Origin: CAVTPU01 sp963736695 | GTDB lineage: Bacteria > Actinomycetota > Actinomycetes > Mycobacteriales > Micromonosporaceae | Assembly: GCA_963736695.1 (NCBI GenBank) | Contig: CAVTPU010000001.1 | Location: 1,426,001 to 1,490,000 of the forward strand | DNA: 64,000 nucleotides | Direction of reading: 5' to 3' | Shown: positions 35,425-45,441 of the stretch, piece by piece | Numbering within the stretch: the stretch's first letter is position 1 | Layout of the letters: each line of letters starts with the position of its first letter | Translations under genes and position numbers: made by a program | Notes under the pieces: model-generated | The model's input: the letters and a program-made list of their open reading frames with translations, nothing else | Told to the model about the DNA's origin: nothing | Databases searched by the model: none

Positions 35425-36188
35425 CCGGGCAGACGCAGCACGTAGCCCACACCCCGCAGCGTGTGGATGAGGCGCGGTTCAGCGGAGTCGACTTTACGGC
35501 GCAGATAGGAGATGTAGGACTCGACGATGCTGTCGTCGCCCCGGAAGTCGTACTGCCACACATGGTCGAGAATCTGCGCTTTGGAGAGCACCCGTCCCGG
35601 GTTGAGCAGGAGATAGCGCAGCAGCTTGAACTCGGTCGGCGACAGGGAGATGAGCACGCCGGCTCGACGCACCTCGTGGCTCTCCTCGTCGAGTTCGAGG
35701 TCGGCGAAGGTGAGCCGGGCCGCGTCGGCCTCCTGCTGCTCCCGAGCCGTTCGCCGAAGCACCGCGCGGATGCGTGCGGTCAGTTCCTCCAGGCTGAACG
35801 GCTTGGTCACGTAGTCGTCGCCGCCAAGGGTGAGGCCGCGCACCTTGTCGTCGGTCGCGTCACGGGCGGTGAGGAAGACCACCGGCGTACGCACTCCACC
35901 GTCGCGCATCCGCCTGATCACCTCGAATCCATCCAGATCGGGCAACATGACATCGAGCACGACGAGGTCAGGTGGGCTTTCCTGGGCCGCGACGACGGCG
36001 TCGGCGCCGTTGGTCGTCGTGGTCACGTCGAAACCGGCGAATCGCAGGCTCGCGGAGAGCAACTCGACAATGTTGGGATCGTCCTCGACCACCAACAACC
36101 GGGGATGGGACGAACCACCCTCGGATCGGTCATCCGTCGCAGAGATGAGTCCGGACCGCCCCACACCACGCCGCACCGCCATGCGCAT
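35421..36188 (-). CDS. OmpR-family response regulator (mycobacterial PhoP-like)
   Basis: Two-domain regulator of about 255 residues. The receiver has the acidic pair in VVEDD, the phospho-acceptor Asp in VVLDVMLPDLDGFEV, the Thr in VFLTARD and the Lys in TKPFSLEEL. The winged-helix part shows SLSPTEFKLLRYLLLNPG, ILDHVWQYDF and VESYISYLRRKVD. The stretches LTLGGDDYVTKPFSLEEL and RLTFADLELDEESHEV resemble PhoP of M. tuberculosis more than MprA. The ATG chosen follows AAGGCAGGAT; an ATG 6 bases later is equally possible. It heads the regulator-kinase-HtrA operon and is divergent from the hotdog-like gene. Confidence 0.92.
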   Translation of the reverse strand: MRMAVRRGVGRSGLISATDDRSEGGSSHPRLLVVEDDPNIVELLSASLRFAGFDVTTTTNGADAVVAAQESPPDLVVLDVMLPDLDGFEVIRRMRDGGVRTPVVFLTARDATDDKVRGLTLGGDDYVTKPFSLEELTARIRAVLRRTAREQQEADAARLTFADLELDEESHEVRRAGVLISLSPTEFKLLRYLLLNPGRVLSKAQILDHVWQYDFRGDDSIVESYISYLRRKVDSAEPRLIHTLRGVGYVLRLPG

Positions 36189-36249
36189 ATCCTGCCTTGA
36201 CGTGCTGGACCCGTGCTGGGCTTTGCCTGGGAGTTCGCTGGGAGAGATC

Positions 36250-36927
36250 ATGCTCATCATCGACGGCCGGTTCAATGGCCCGCCCGAATCGGCCAATGGC
36301 GGCTACACCGCCGGCCTGCTCGCCGAACGAGTCGGGCCGGGTGCTGTCGAGGTCACGCTGCGCCGACCGCCACCGCTCGACACGCCGCTGACCGTGGACA
36401 CCGCACCCGACGGGACCGTACGGCTGTTCGCCGACGGGGAGCTCATCGCCGAGGCGACCCCGTTCCTGGTCGCCGTCGACGAGGCGGTGCCGCCGGTCAG
36501 CTTCGCCGAGGCCCACTCCGCGCGGGCACGCTACCGCGGACTCACCGCACACCCCTTCCCGACCTGCGTCGTCTGCGGGCCGGACCGCGTCCCCGGCGAC
36601 GGACTGCGACTGTTTCCCGGACCACTACCCGACGGACGCACCGCGACCAGTTTCATCGCCCCGCCGGAGATGTCGAGAGTGCTCGTCTGGGCGGCCCTCG
36701 ACTGCCCCGGCGGATGGGCCGTGCCGCTCGAGGCCAGGCCATATGTTCTCGGCCGCATCGCAGCCCGGATCGACGGCGTCCCGACCCCCGGTGACGAGTG
36801 TGTCGTGATGGGCCGAATGGTGGGCGAGCAAGGCCGCAAGGCCTTCACCCAATCGAGCCTGTACGGGCCCGCCGGCGCGCTTCTCGCGACGGCCCACGCG
36901 GTCTGGATCGCGCTCCCGCCCGGATGA
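36250..36927 (+). CDS. Hotdog-fold-like conserved protein
   Basis: Protein of 225 residues starting MLIIDGRFNGPPESANGGYT, with VTLRRPPPLDTPL and a central CVVCGPDRVPGDGLRLFPG. Mycobacterial proteins with the same N-terminal FNGPPxSxNGGY pattern are annotated as thioesterase-like, and the two halves could be tandem hotdog units. The two Cys of CVVC are in a loop that might bind metal or be structural. GGGAGAG precedes the ATG by 3-4 bases. It is divergent from the PhoP-like regulator. Enzyme activity is unproven. Confidence 0.7.
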   Translation: MLIIDGRFNGPPESANGGYTAGLLAERVGPGAVEVTLRRPPPLDTPLTVDTAPDGTVRLFADGELIAEATPFLVAVDEAVPPVSFAEAHSARARYRGLTAHPFPTCVVCGPDRVPGDGLRLFPGPLPDGRTATSFIAPPEMSRVLVWAALDCPGGWAVPLEARPYVLGRIAARIDGVPTPGDECVVMGRMVGEQGRKAFTQSSLYGPAGALLATAHAVWIALPPG

Positions 36928-37001
36928 CCGCGCTGGCATCGTGACCGAGTAGCGCACCACCCCGCCATACCGCGAGCGGGCGAGGCGGCGGCTGAGGCGA
37001 A

Positions 37002-37030
37002 TTGACCGACAATGGCATGCTGGCTGCATA
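37002..37030 (+). promoter_or_regulatory. Candidate promoter of the second ABC exporter
   Basis: TTGACC, a 17-base spacer and TGCATA lie 39 bases before the ATPase start, which itself has AAGGAG. The -35 matches well and the -10 only moderately. Confidence 0.4.
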
Positions 37031-37068
37031 CTCGGTAAACAACATGTGCTGACAGTGGAAGGAGATCT

Positions 37069-37971
37069 ATGGAAGGGCAGCTTGTGGTCTCCCATCTGAC
37101 CAAGGTTTATCCCAAGGTCAGAGCGGTGGACGACCTGTCGTTCACCGTGGAGCCCGGCCGGGTGACCGGATTTCTTGGGCCCAACGGATCGGGCAAGACG
37201 ACGACGCTTCGCATGATGCTCAACCTGGTCACCCCGACCCAGGGAGAGACCACCATCGGCGGGCGCCGTTATGTGGACATCGAGCACCCGGTGTCGTCGG
37301 TCGGCGCGGTGCTCGAGGCGTCGAGCGCGCACAAGGGTCGCACCGGACGCAACCACCTGCGGGTGGTCTGCGCGGCGGCGGGCTATCCGGCCCGCCGAGC
37401 CGATGAGGTGCTCGAGCTCGTCGGTCTCAGCCCAGCGGCCACACGCAAGTTTCGCGGCTATTCCCTCGGCATGCGCCAGCGCCTGGGGATCGCCACCGCC
37501 ATGCTCGGCGACCCGCGCGTGCTCATCCTCGACGAGCCCGCCAACGGCCTGGACCCCGAGGGCATCCGGTGGATGCGGGAGTTCCTGCGGGCCTTCGCGG
37601 CACAGGGTCGCACCGTGCTCGTCTCCAGTCACCTGCTCTCCGAGATGGAGTTGCTCGCAGACGACGTCGTCATCATCGCCGCCGGCAAGCTGATCGCGCA
37701 GGGGCCGGTGGCCGAGATCCTCAGCGCTCAGTCGAGTCACGTGCGGGTGCGCACTCCCGACCGGGACTCGCTCGTGGCCGAACTCGCCCGAGTCAACGCG
37801 AGTGTCACCCCGGTCGACGGCGACACGCTGCGTGTCACCGGGGTCGACGCGGCCACGGTCGGGCGGGCCGCTCTGGCCGCGAAGGTCGAGCTGCACGAGC
37901 TGGTCTCGGAGCGCCCCGATCTCGAGCAGGTATTCCTCGACATGACCAACGGGAAGGCGGGCATCCGATGA
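37069..37971 (+). CDS. ABC transporter ATP-binding protein
   Basis: ATPase of 300 residues for an ABC-2 exporter. Walker A GPNGSGKTT, signature YSLGMRQRLG, Walker B VLILDEPANGLDPEG and H-loop SSHLLSEMELL place it in the bacitracin/lantibiotic-resistance-like group. The C-terminal part (VRVRTPDRDSLVAELARV...) ends LEQVFLDMTNG. It has a strong AAGGAG ribosome site and overlaps the permease start by 4 bases. Cargo unknown. Confidence 0.93.
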   Translation: MEGQLVVSHLTKVYPKVRAVDDLSFTVEPGRVTGFLGPNGSGKTTTLRMMLNLVTPTQGETTIGGRRYVDIEHPVSSVGAVLEASSAHKGRTGRNHLRVVCAAAGYPARRADEVLELVGLSPAATRKFRGYSLGMRQRLGIATAMLGDPRVLILDEPANGLDPEGIRWMREFLRAFAAQGRTVLVSSHLLSEMELLADDVVIIAAGKLIAQGPVAEILSAQSSHVRVRTPDRDSLVAELARVNASVTPVDGDTLRVTGVDAATVGRAALAAKVELHELVSERPDLEQVFLDMTNGKAGIR

Positions 37972-39032
37972 CGACCCTCATCGAGCCGGCGCTGCCGGCG
38001 ACCGGCGCGCCGACGCCGTCGACTTCGGCGACCACGCCCACCGGCTCGTGGCCGGGCCGGATGGTCAAGGCCGAGCTGCTGAAGATCTGGACCACGAACG
38101 CGTGGTGGATCATCGGAATCATCGCCTTCGCCGGCACGGCGCTCGCATTGTTGATCAACGTGCTGACGGCCAACGATGATCTCAACACCGCCAGACAGAT
38201 GCGCGCCGAGGGCATGCCGGACTTCTCGAAAATGGGGCCCGACGTGATGGGCCCGGGAGCCGGCGGACCCGCACCGGGCGATGTGAAACCAGGGTCCGAA
38301 GGCGGGCTGGCGCCCGAAGAAATCGCGGCGATGAAGGCCGACTGGTTGGACCGGACGAACGTCGCGGCGATTCTCGTGCGCAACGCGGCCGCGATCTACA
38401 CCTCGGGCCAGTTCATCGCATTGTTGCTCGTCGCGATCATCGGCACACTCATCGTGACGAACGAGTTCTTCCACCAGACCGCGACCACGACCTTCCTCAG
38501 CAGCCCACAGCGGACTCGGGTGATCATGAGTAAGCTCGCGGCCGGCCTCGTGATCGCGTTCGGGTTCTGGGCGGTCATCACCGCGATCGACATCGCCACA
38601 GGCGCGACCTATTTCGCCGTTTCGGGTTATGACACGAGCCTCGCCGTTGGGCCGGTGCTGCGCTCGGCCGGGCTCAACCTGCTCGCGTTCCTGATCTGGA
38701 TGGTGATCGGCATCGGATTCGGCGCACTGCTGCGCAGCCAGACGGGAGCCACCATCACCGAGGCCGCGATGTATCTGCTCAGCTTCCCCATCGCGTTCGC
38801 CTTCTTCGGGCTGATCCGTGAATACGTGATCGAAGACGACAAGGTCTGGAGCTGGATGATCGCCGTGCCGGGTGTGGCGAGCCAGGTGATGACCACCGCC
38901 GAGCCCACCAGCCTGGGGATGGACGGCACCATCACCGTGCAGTGGTGGCACGGCACGCTCGTGCTCGTCGGATATGGCCTCGTCGCCGGACTGATCGGCA
39001 CCTGGATCACCCGGCGGCGCGACATCTCCTGA
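37968..39032 (+). CDS. ABC-2 type permease
   Basis: Membrane partner of the preceding ATPase, 354 residues. A Pro/Thr-rich cytosolic N-terminus is followed by a first helix (WWIIGIIAFAGTALALLINVL). An external loop of about 90 residues carries a Gly/Pro-rich stretch (DVMGPGAGGPAPGDVKPG). Five more helices follow, with the NEFFHQTATTTFLSSPQR cytosolic loop typical of the family. It ends at a strong hairpin. Confidence 0.9.
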   Translation: MTTLIEPALPATGAPTPSTSATTPTGSWPGRMVKAELLKIWTTNAWWIIGIIAFAGTALALLINVLTANDDLNTARQMRAEGMPDFSKMGPDVMGPGAGGPAPGDVKPGSEGGLAPEEIAAMKADWLDRTNVAAILVRNAAAIYTSGQFIALLLVAIIGTLIVTNEFFHQTATTTFLSSPQRTRVIMSKLAAGLVIAFGFWAVITAIDIATGATYFAVSGYDTSLAVGPVLRSAGLNLLAFLIWMVIGIGFGALLRSQTGATITEAAMYLLSFPIAFAFFGLIREYVIEDDKVWSWMIAVPGVASQVMTTAEPTSLGMDGTITVQWWHGTLVLVGYGLVAGLIGTWITRRRDIS

Positions 39033-39098
39033 CAATCGCCAGAACCTGTGGGTACGCCCATGGTGTCCGGAGCTCGATCGATCCCCGCTGGCTCTCCC

Positions 39099-39131
39099 GC
39101 ACCGCCGAGCGCATGACGCGCTCGGCGGTGC
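39099..39131 (+). terminator. Strong hairpin after the ABC-2 permease
   Basis: Perfect 14-bp stem GCACCGCCGAGCGC / GCGCTCGGCGGTGC with loop ATGAC, between the permease stop and the kgd start. No T run follows. It probably ends the ABC operon and insulates kgd. Confidence 0.75.
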
Positions 39132-39253
39132 CACGCCCGAGTCGAGGAACCCACCCGCTTCGGCGTAGCCTTGTCTGACATCCACAGACTCTCACCGACA
39201 CCCCACGACGGAGCGCCGCGCGATGGCTTGGCCCCGTCGAGGGTAGGAAGGCG

Positions 39254-42200
39254 ATGGCGGTCGTGACCAGCCAACCGACACCTGCTCAGGACGACCCGCT
39301 CGCGGGTTTCGGCCCCAACGAATGGATCGTTGAGGATAAATATCAGCAGTACCTCGCCGATCCGGCGAGCGTCGATCCGGCCTGGCACGACTTCTTCGCC
39401 GACTATCGGCCCGGGCCGGCGAAGAAGAAACCCGCTGTGGCGGTGACGGCCGTCACCGCCGCGACTGAGGCGGCCCCGGCTGACACGGCTGCCAGCGCGG
39501 CGACGGCTGGCGCAGCCTCGGCACCCGTCCGACCGGCGAGCGCCCCCGCGAAGCCCGCCGCGGTGACGACCACCGACGCGAAGCCCGCCGCGCCTTCGGC
39601 TCAGCCGACGCGGCCGGCCCAACCGGTGGCGGCCACGACCAGCGCCGTGCCGGCGTCCGAGACCCGCACCACCCCGATCCGGGGGGTCGCGGCACGCATC
39701 GTGCAGAACATGGACGCGTCGTTGCAGGTGCCGACCGCCACGAGCGTGCGCGCGGTGCCGGCGAAGCTGCTCGCCGACAATCGCATCGTGATCAACAATC
39801 ACCTCGCGCGGGGCCGAGGTGGCAAGGTCAGCTTCACCCACCTCATCGGGTTCGCCCTCGTTCGCGCCCTCGCGACTCGCCCCGAGATGAACAACTCGTT
39901 CACCACTGTCGATGGCAAACCCGCGACGGTCTTCCCCGGAGACGTCAACCTCGGCATCGCGATCGACCTGGCCAAGCCGGATGGCACGCGCAACCTCGTG
40001 GTGCCGAGCGTCAAGCGCGCCTCCACAATGGATTTCCGCACCTTCTGGCAGGCCTATGAGGACCTTATCCGGCGGGCTCGGCGCAACGAGCTCACGATGG
40101 ACGACTACGCGGGCACGACCATCTCGCTCACCAACCCCGGAGGAATCGGGACGGTCCACTCGATTCCCCGTTTGATGGCTGGGCAGGGAACCATCATCGG
40201 GGTGGGTGCGATGGAGCACCCCGCACCGTTCGCCGGCATGAGTGACGAGCAACTGGCCGACAACGCGCTCAGCAAGATCATCACTCTCACCTCGACCTAT
40301 GACCACCGGATCATCCAGGGCGCGCAGTCCGGCGAGTTCCTCGCCACCATGCACGACCTGTTGCTCGGTGGCCACGACTTCTATGACGAGATCTTCACGT
40401 CCCTACGCATCCCGTACGAGCCGATTCGGTGGACCCGCGACGTCGCCCGCACGTCGGAGGGACAGATCGACAAGGCCGCGCGGGTGATCGAGCTCATCCA
40501 CGCCTATCGGGTGCGAGGCCATCTCATGGCCGACACCGATCCGTTGGAGTTCCACATCCGCCGCCACCCCGACCTCGACGTGCGGGAACATGACCTGACC
40601 CTGTGGGACCTCGACCGGTCATTCCCGGTCGGCGGTTTCGCCGGACACCAGCGCATGCGGCTGCGGGACATCCTCGGCGTGCTGCGCGACTCCTACTGCC
40701 GCCGGGTGGGTGTGGAATACATGCACATCCAGGACCCTGAGGAGCGGCGCTGGATTCAGCAGCGCATCGAGCAGCGTTATACCAAGCCGTCGGCCGAGGA
40801 ACAGCGCCGAATCCTCATGCGACTCAACGCCGCCGAGGCGTTCGAGACCTTCCTTCACACCAAATACGTCGGGCAGAAACGCTTCTCCCTGGAGGGTGGC
40901 GAGAGCGTCATCCCGCTGCTCGACGAGATCCTCGGCGCCGCGGCCTCGTCCGGGCTGGACGAGGTCGTCATCGGCATGGCGCACCGTGGCCGACTCAACG
41001 TGCTGGCGAATATCGTCGGCAAGCCGTACGAAAAGATCTTCTCGGAGTTTGAGGGACACCTCGACCCGAAGTCCACCCAGGGCTCCGGCGACGTGAAATA
41101 TCACCTCGGGATGACCGGCAAATACACCACACCCGACGGGCAGCACTCGGCGACGGTGAGCGTGGTGGCCAACCCGTCGCACCTGGAGGCGGTCGACCCG
41201 GTGCTCGAGGGCATCGTGCGCGCCAAGCAGGATCGCATCGACCTCAAACTCGATGGCTACACGGTTCTGCCGGTGCTGGTCCACGGCGACGCGGCGTTCG
41301 CCGGACAGGGCGTCGTCGCGGAGACGCTCAACCTGTCCCAGCTGCGCGGCTACCGCACCGGCGGCACGGTGCACGTGGTCATCAACAACCAGGTCGGCTT
41401 CACCACCGCGCCGGAATATTCCCGTTCGTCGCTCTATTCCACCGACGTCGCGCGGATGATCCAGGCGCCGATCTTCCACGTCAACGGCGACGACCCCGAG
41501 GCCGTGCTGCGGGTGGCCCGACTCGCGTTCGAATATCGTCAGGCGTTCAACAAAGACGTGGTCATCGACCTTCTCTGCTATCGGCGTCGAGGACACAACG
41601 AGGGTGACGACCCCTCGATGACCAATCCGAAGATGTATCAGATCATCGACGGCAAGCGTTCCGTCCGAAAGATCTATACCGAGGAACTCATCGGCCGGGG
41701 CGACATCAGCGTCGCGCAGGCCGAGGAGGCCCTGCGCGACTATCAGGCACAGCTGGAGCAGGTCTTCAAGGCCACGCGAAACGCGGCCGCGACGCCCGCC
41801 CGCATCACCCGCGCCAGTGGGTCAGAGCCGGAGCCGGTGGTCGAGACCGCCATCGACACGACGGCCCTGAGCCGCATCGCCGAGGTCCACGCCAACCTGC
41901 CCGAGGGCTTCACCCCCCACAAACGGCTGGCGCAGCTGCTGGAGCGCCGGGCCAAGATGACCGTCGACGGCGGCATCGACTGGGGATTCGCCGAACTGAT
42001 CGCGATGGGCTCGCTGGTTCTTCAGGGCGTCACCGTCCGACTCGCGGGCCAGGACAGTCGACGAGGAACCTTCGTGCAACGGCACGCGGCCATCGTCGAC
42101 GCCGTCACCGGCGCCGACTACATCCCGCTGAAGGCGCTGGAAGAGGCGAACGCCGGTCGGTTCTTCGTGCACGACTCGCTGCTCAGCGAGTTCGCCGCGA

Positions 42201-43018
42201 TGGGTTTCGAATATGGCTATTCCGTCGAGAACCCCGACGCTCTGGTCTGCTGGGAAGCGCAGTTCGGCGACTTCGCCAACGGAGCACAGTCCATTGTCGA
42301 CGAATTCATCTCCTCCGGTGAGGTCAAGTGGGGGCAACGCACCGCCGTCACGGTGCTGCTGCCGCACTCACACGAGGGCCAAGGCCCCGACCACACCTCC
42401 GGTCGGATCGAGCGCTATCTCCAACTGTGCGCCGAAGACAACCTGCGGGTCGCCGTCCCGACCACCCCGGCCAGCTATTTCCATCTGCTCCGGCGCCAAG
42501 CGCTCTCACCGAAGAAGAAGCCCCTCGTGGTCTTCACCCCGAAGTCCCTGCTGCGCCACCGTCTCGCCATCTCCGACGTTCCCGATTTCACCACCGGCCG
42601 ATTCGCCCCGGTCATCGCCGACCCGGGCTTGGACGGCACGCCGCTCGACCCAGCCGCGGTGACCCGCGTGCTCCTGTGCACGGGCAAGGTCTTCTACGAC
42701 CTATATGCCGCGCGAGCCGACCGAGGCATCACCGACACCGCGATCATTCGGATGGAGCAGCTCTATCCGTTGCCGGTCGACGAAGTCCGCTCCGCCCTCA
42801 GCGCCTATCCCCATGCGACCGATGTGGCCTGGGTGCAGGAAGAGCCTGCGAACCAGGGCGCGTGGTCCTTCATCGCGCTCAACCTGCTCGAGCACTTGGA
42901 GGGTGTCGCCCTGCGTCGCATCTCCCGCCCGTCCGCGGCGGCTCCGGCAGTCGGATCGCTGAAGCTGCACGAGATCGAGCAGGCGGCGATCATCGACGCG
43001 TCCCTACCCCGGCGTTGA
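39254..43018 (+). CDS. kgd: Multifunctional 2-oxoglutarate decarboxylase / dehydrogenase E1-E2 (Kgd)
   Basis: The 1254-residue actinobacterial fusion of the TCA cycle. Residues 1-60 carry the E1 N-terminal segment ([18 protein letters not shown]). An Ala/Pro/Thr linker of about 80 residues follows, and then an E2 succinyltransferase-like core without lipoyl domain ([14 protein letters not shown], ending near [15 protein letters not shown]). From about residue 400 comes the thiamine-dependent E1, with [22 protein letters not shown] and the [11 protein letters not shown] thiamine-binding region. It decarboxylates 2-oxoglutarate and, with lipoylated E2 and E3, yields succinyl-CoA. In relatives the FHA protein GarA/OdhI inhibits it; that gene is not in this window. 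GGTAGGAAGG precedes the ATG. Confidence 0.97.
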   Translation: MAVVTSQPTPAQDDPLAGFGPNEWIVEDKYQQYLADPASVDPAWHDFFADYRPGPAKKKPAVAVTAVTAATEAAPADTAASAATAGAASAPVRPASAPAKPAAVTTTDAKPAAPSAQPTRPAQPVAATTSAVPASETRTTPIRGVAARIVQNMDASLQVPTATSVRAVPAKLLADNRIVINNHLARGRGGKVSFTHLIGFALVRALATRPEMNNSFTTVDGKPATVFPGDVNLGIAIDLAKPDGTRNLVVPSVKRASTMDFRTFWQAYEDLIRRARRNELTMDDYAGTTISLTNPGGIGTVHSIPRLMAGQGTIIGVGAMEHPAPFAGMSDEQLADNALSKIITLTSTYDHRIIQGAQSGEFLATMHDLLLGGHDFYDEIFTSLRIPYEPIRWTRDVARTSEGQIDKAARVIELIHAYRVRGHLMADTDPLEFHIRRHPDLDVREHDLTLWDLDRSFPVGGFAGHQRMRLRDILGVLRDSYCRRVGVEYMHIQDPEERRWIQQRIEQRYTKPSAEEQRRILMRLNAAEAFETFLHTKYVGQKRFSLEGGESVIPLLDEILGAAASSGLDEVVIGMAHRGRLNVLANIVGKPYEKIFSEFEGHLDPKSTQGSGDVKYHLGMTGKYTTPDGQHSATVSVVANPSHLEAVDPVLEGIVRAKQDRIDLKLDGYTVLPVLVHGDAAFAGQGVVAETLNLSQLRGYRTGGTVHVVINNQVGFTTAPEYSRSSLYSTDVARMIQAPIFHVNGDDPEAVLRVARLAFEYRQAFNKDVVIDLLCYRRRGHNEGDDPSMTNPKMYQIIDGKRSVRKIYTEELIGRGDISVAQAEEALRDYQAQLEQVFKATRNAAATPARITRASGSEPEPVVETAIDTTALSRIAEVHANLPEGFTPHKRLAQLLERRAKMTVDGGIDWGFAELIAMGSLVLQGVTVRLAGQDSRRGTFVQRHAAIVDAVTGADYIPLKALEEANAGRFFVHDSLLSEFAAMGFEYGYSVENPDALVCWEAQFGDFANGAQSIVDEFISSGEVKWGQRTAVTVLLPHSHEGQGPDHTSGRIERYLQLCAEDNLRVAVPTTPASYFHLLRRQALSPKKKPLVVFTPKSLLRHRLAISDVPDFTTGRFAPVIADPGLDGTPLDPAAVTRVLLCTGKVFYDLYAARADRGITDTAIIRMEQLYPLPVDEVRSALSAYPHATDVAWVQEEPANQGAWSFIALNLLEHLEGVALRRISRPSAAAPAVGSLKLHEIEQAAIIDASLPRR

Positions 43019-43034
43019 CGGGCGGGGCGATCCG

Positions 43035-43211
43035 ATGTATTTCACCGACCGAGGCATCGAGGAACTCGCACAGCGGCGCGGCGAAGAGACCGTGAGCATC
43101 GAGTGGCTCGCCGAACGACTGCGCGACTTCGTCGACGCCCACCCCGAGTTTGAGGTGCCGACGGACCGCTTCGCCACCTGGCTCGCCCGCCTCGACGACG
43201 AGGACGACTGA
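43035..43211 (+). CDS. DUF6104-type small protein
   Basis: A 58-residue acidic protein, MYFTDRGIEELAQRRGEETV at the start and WLARLDDEDD at the end, containing IEWLAERLRDFVDAHPEFEVP. I recognise this MYFTDRGIEEL...WLARLDDEDD pattern as a short protein conserved across actinobacteria (DUF6104). It starts 16 bases after the kgd stop and is probably co-transcribed with it. Function unknown. Confidence 0.85.
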   Translation: MYFTDRGIEELAQRRGEETVSIEWLAERLRDFVDAHPEFEVPTDRFATWLARLDDEDD

Positions 43212-43302
43212 ACGCTCACCGCCGCTCACCGGTTGGCGAAGGCTCACGACGATCGCTCGGCGAAAGCGGATGGGGCGGGCAGACACGCCGTACGGTAATC
43301 AC

Positions 43303-43368
43303 AAGAGCGCGGTAACGGTGGGGCGCGGTGACACAAAGAGCGCGGTGGCAGAGGGGCGAGGCGTGGCA
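43303..43368 (+). repeat. Two tandem 33-bp imperfect repeats before pta
   Basis: Units start AAGAGCGCGGT and read KSAVTVGRGDT and KSAVAEGRGVA in the pta frame, running into its GTG start. The duplication doubles a purine-rich GGGGCG stretch that could act as ribosome-binding site. An in-frame ATG at 43270 would translate both. Confidence 0.7.
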
Positions 43369-45441
43369 CAGGGCGTCTATATCACGGGGCTTGAGGCCGG
43401 CGGCGGAAAATCCGCCGTCGCCCTCGGCGTGACCGACCTGCTCTCGCGCAGGGTGGAACGACTCGCGGTGTTCCGGCCGTTGGTGCGCGACCTCGACGAT
43501 CCGACCATCGAGCTTCTGCGGGAACGTTTTCAGATCCCGGCCCACGCGGCCGGCCACGGCACCACCTATGGCGACGCGGCCGGCCTGCTCGCAGTCGGCG
43601 GCATGGATCGCCTGATCGCCGACATCCTGGACCGGTTCCGAGCGGTGAGTCAGGATGCGGACGCGTTCGTGGTGCTCGGCACCGACTTCGGCAAGGGCAC
43701 CGGCGAACCGGCCCTGCACGACGAGTTGTCCTTCAACGCTCGCCTCGCCTCGGAGCTCTCCGCAGTGGTGCTGCCGGTCGTCGACGGCATGCGACGCCCG
43801 GCTGAGACAGTCGCTGCGGGAGTCAACACCGCGTTTCACTCGATGACCGAGCTCGGCACGACGGTCGCCGCGGTCATCGCCAACCGGGTGGCACCGGACG
43901 CGGTGGCGCCGGTGCTGCTGGCCGGCGCACGACTCGACGTGCCGGTCTATGCCATCGGAGAGACCCCGGCGATCAGCGCCCCGACGCTCGACGATATCGC
44001 GACGGCACTCAGCGCCGATCGCCTTCTCGGCGACGCCGACGCCTATGGCCGCGACGCCCTGCATTTTGTCGTTGGAGCGGCTCAGGTGCCGGTCTTTCTC
44101 GACTATCTGCGTGACGGCTGCGTGGTGATCACACCTGGCGATCGGGCCGATCTGCTCACCGCGACGGGGGCGGCGCACGCGGCTGGGCTCGCCTCCGTCG
44201 CCGGCGTCGTGCTCACTCTCGGCGAACGCCCCGACCAGCGGGTGCTCGATCTGGTTCGAAAGCTCCGAGCCGACCTTCCCGTTGTGCTGGTGCGCCGGGA
44301 CAGTTTCGAGACGGTGGCCGCGGTCAACCAGTTGGAACATCGGTTGAGCGTCGCAAGCCCGCGCAAGGTCGCGGCCGCGATCGGCCGGTTCGAGTCGAGT
44401 GTGGATGGTCCTGCGCTCCTCGACCGGCTCGATGTGGCTCGATCCGCACGGGTGACCCCGCTGATGTTCGAATACAGTCTCATCGACCGTGCTCGCTCCG
44501 ACCGGCGCCACATCGTCTTGCCGGAGGGGACCGATGAGCGTGTCCTCCGCGCGACCGAGGTCCTGCTGCGCCGTCGGGTCGCCGAGCTCACGCTGCTCGG
44601 CGACACACATGAGGTGAGTCAGCGAGCACGCGAGATGGGGCTCGACATCTCCGGCGCCGCCATCATCGACCCGACCTCGTCGCCGTCGCGCGCCGATTTC
44701 GCCGCACACTACGCACGGTTGAGAGCCCACCGCGGCGTCAGCCTCGACCACGCGCTCGACGTGGTCGGCGATGTGAACTACTTCGGCACGTTGATGGTCG
44801 AGACTGGGCTCGCCGACGCGATGGTCTCCGGAGCGGCTCATCCGACGGCCGACACGATCCGGCCCGCTTTCGAGATCATCAAGACCGTGCCCGGGGTCAG
44901 CGTCGCCTCGTCGGTGTTCTTCATGTGCCTCACCGATCGGGTGCTGGTCTATGGTGACTGTGCCGTCAACCCCGATCCCGACGCCACGCAGTTGGCGGAC
45001 ATCGCCATCTCGTCGGCGGACACGGCCGCCCGGTTCGGCGTGGTTCCCCGCGTCGCGATGCTCTCCTATTCCACCGGCGGCTCCGGACACGGAGCCGACG
45101 TCGAGAAGGTCGCCGCGGCGACCGCCCTGGTTCGCGAGCGGCGACCGGACCTGCTCGTCGAGGGACCCATCCAATATGACGCGGCGATCGATCCGCGCGT
45201 CGCGGCGATGAAGTTGCCTGCGAGCACGGTGGCCGGACAGGCAACGGTGTTCATCTTTCCCGACCTCAACACTGGCAACAACACCTATAAGGCCGTGCAA
45301 CGGTCGGCCGGCGCGGTCGCCATCGGACCGGTGTTGCAAGGACTTCGGCGACCGGTCAACGACCTGTCCCGCGGCGCGACCGTCGCGGACATCGTCAACA
45401 CCGTGGCGATCACCGCGGTCCAAGCGCAGGGAGTGCGCTGA
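43363..45441 (+). CDS. pta: Phosphate acetyltransferase (long form)
   Basis: Converts acetyl-CoA and phosphate to acetyl phosphate. The 692 residues comprise an N-terminal P-loop domain (VYITGLEAGGGKSAVALGV), a DRTGG-like middle domain (AAQVPVFLDYLRDGCVVITPG) and the catalytic PTA_PTB domain from about residue 370 (RRHIVLPEGTDERVLRA, YSTGGSGHGADVEKV, PDLNTGNNTYKAVQRSAG). The GTG chosen follows GAGGGGCGAGG closely; ATG 43270 would add 31 residues. The stop overlaps the ackA start (TGATG), the standard acetate-overflow operon. Confidence 0.95.
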   Translation: MAQGVYITGLEAGGGKSAVALGVTDLLSRRVERLAVFRPLVRDLDDPTIELLRERFQIPAHAAGHGTTYGDAAGLLAVGGMDRLIADILDRFRAVSQDADAFVVLGTDFGKGTGEPALHDELSFNARLASELSAVVLPVVDGMRRPAETVAAGVNTAFHSMTELGTTVAAVIANRVAPDAVAPVLLAGARLDVPVYAIGETPAISAPTLDDIATALSADRLLGDADAYGRDALHFVVGAAQVPVFLDYLRDGCVVITPGDRADLLTATGAAHAAGLASVAGVVLTLGERPDQRVLDLVRKLRADLPVVLVRRDSFETVAAVNQLEHRLSVASPRKVAAAIGRFESSVDGPALLDRLDVARSARVTPLMFEYSLIDRARSDRRHIVLPEGTDERVLRATEVLLRRRVAELTLLGDTHEVSQRAREMGLDISGAAIIDPTSSPSRADFAAHYARLRAHRGVSLDHALDVVGDVNYFGTLMVETGLADAMVSGAAHPTADTIRPAFEIIKTVPGVSVASSVFFMCLTDRVLVYGDCAVNPDPDATQLADIAISSADTAARFGVVPRVAMLSYSTGGSGHGADVEKVAAATALVRERRPDLLVEGPIQYDAAIDPRVAAMKLPASTVAGQATVFIFPDLNTGNNTYKAVQRSAGAVAIGPVLQGLRRPVNDLSRGATVADIVNTVAITAVQAQGVR

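Noticed and set aside
37737..39185. 482-residue minus-strand frame
   Set aside because: It runs antisense to the ABC-2 permease and past its terminator hairpin; no domain is recognisable.
43216..45423. 735-residue open frame on the minus strand
   Set aside because: It is the antisense of pta, low in hydrophobic order and rich in Arg/His/Asp, as expected from high-GC codon structure. Pta has full motifs on the other strand.
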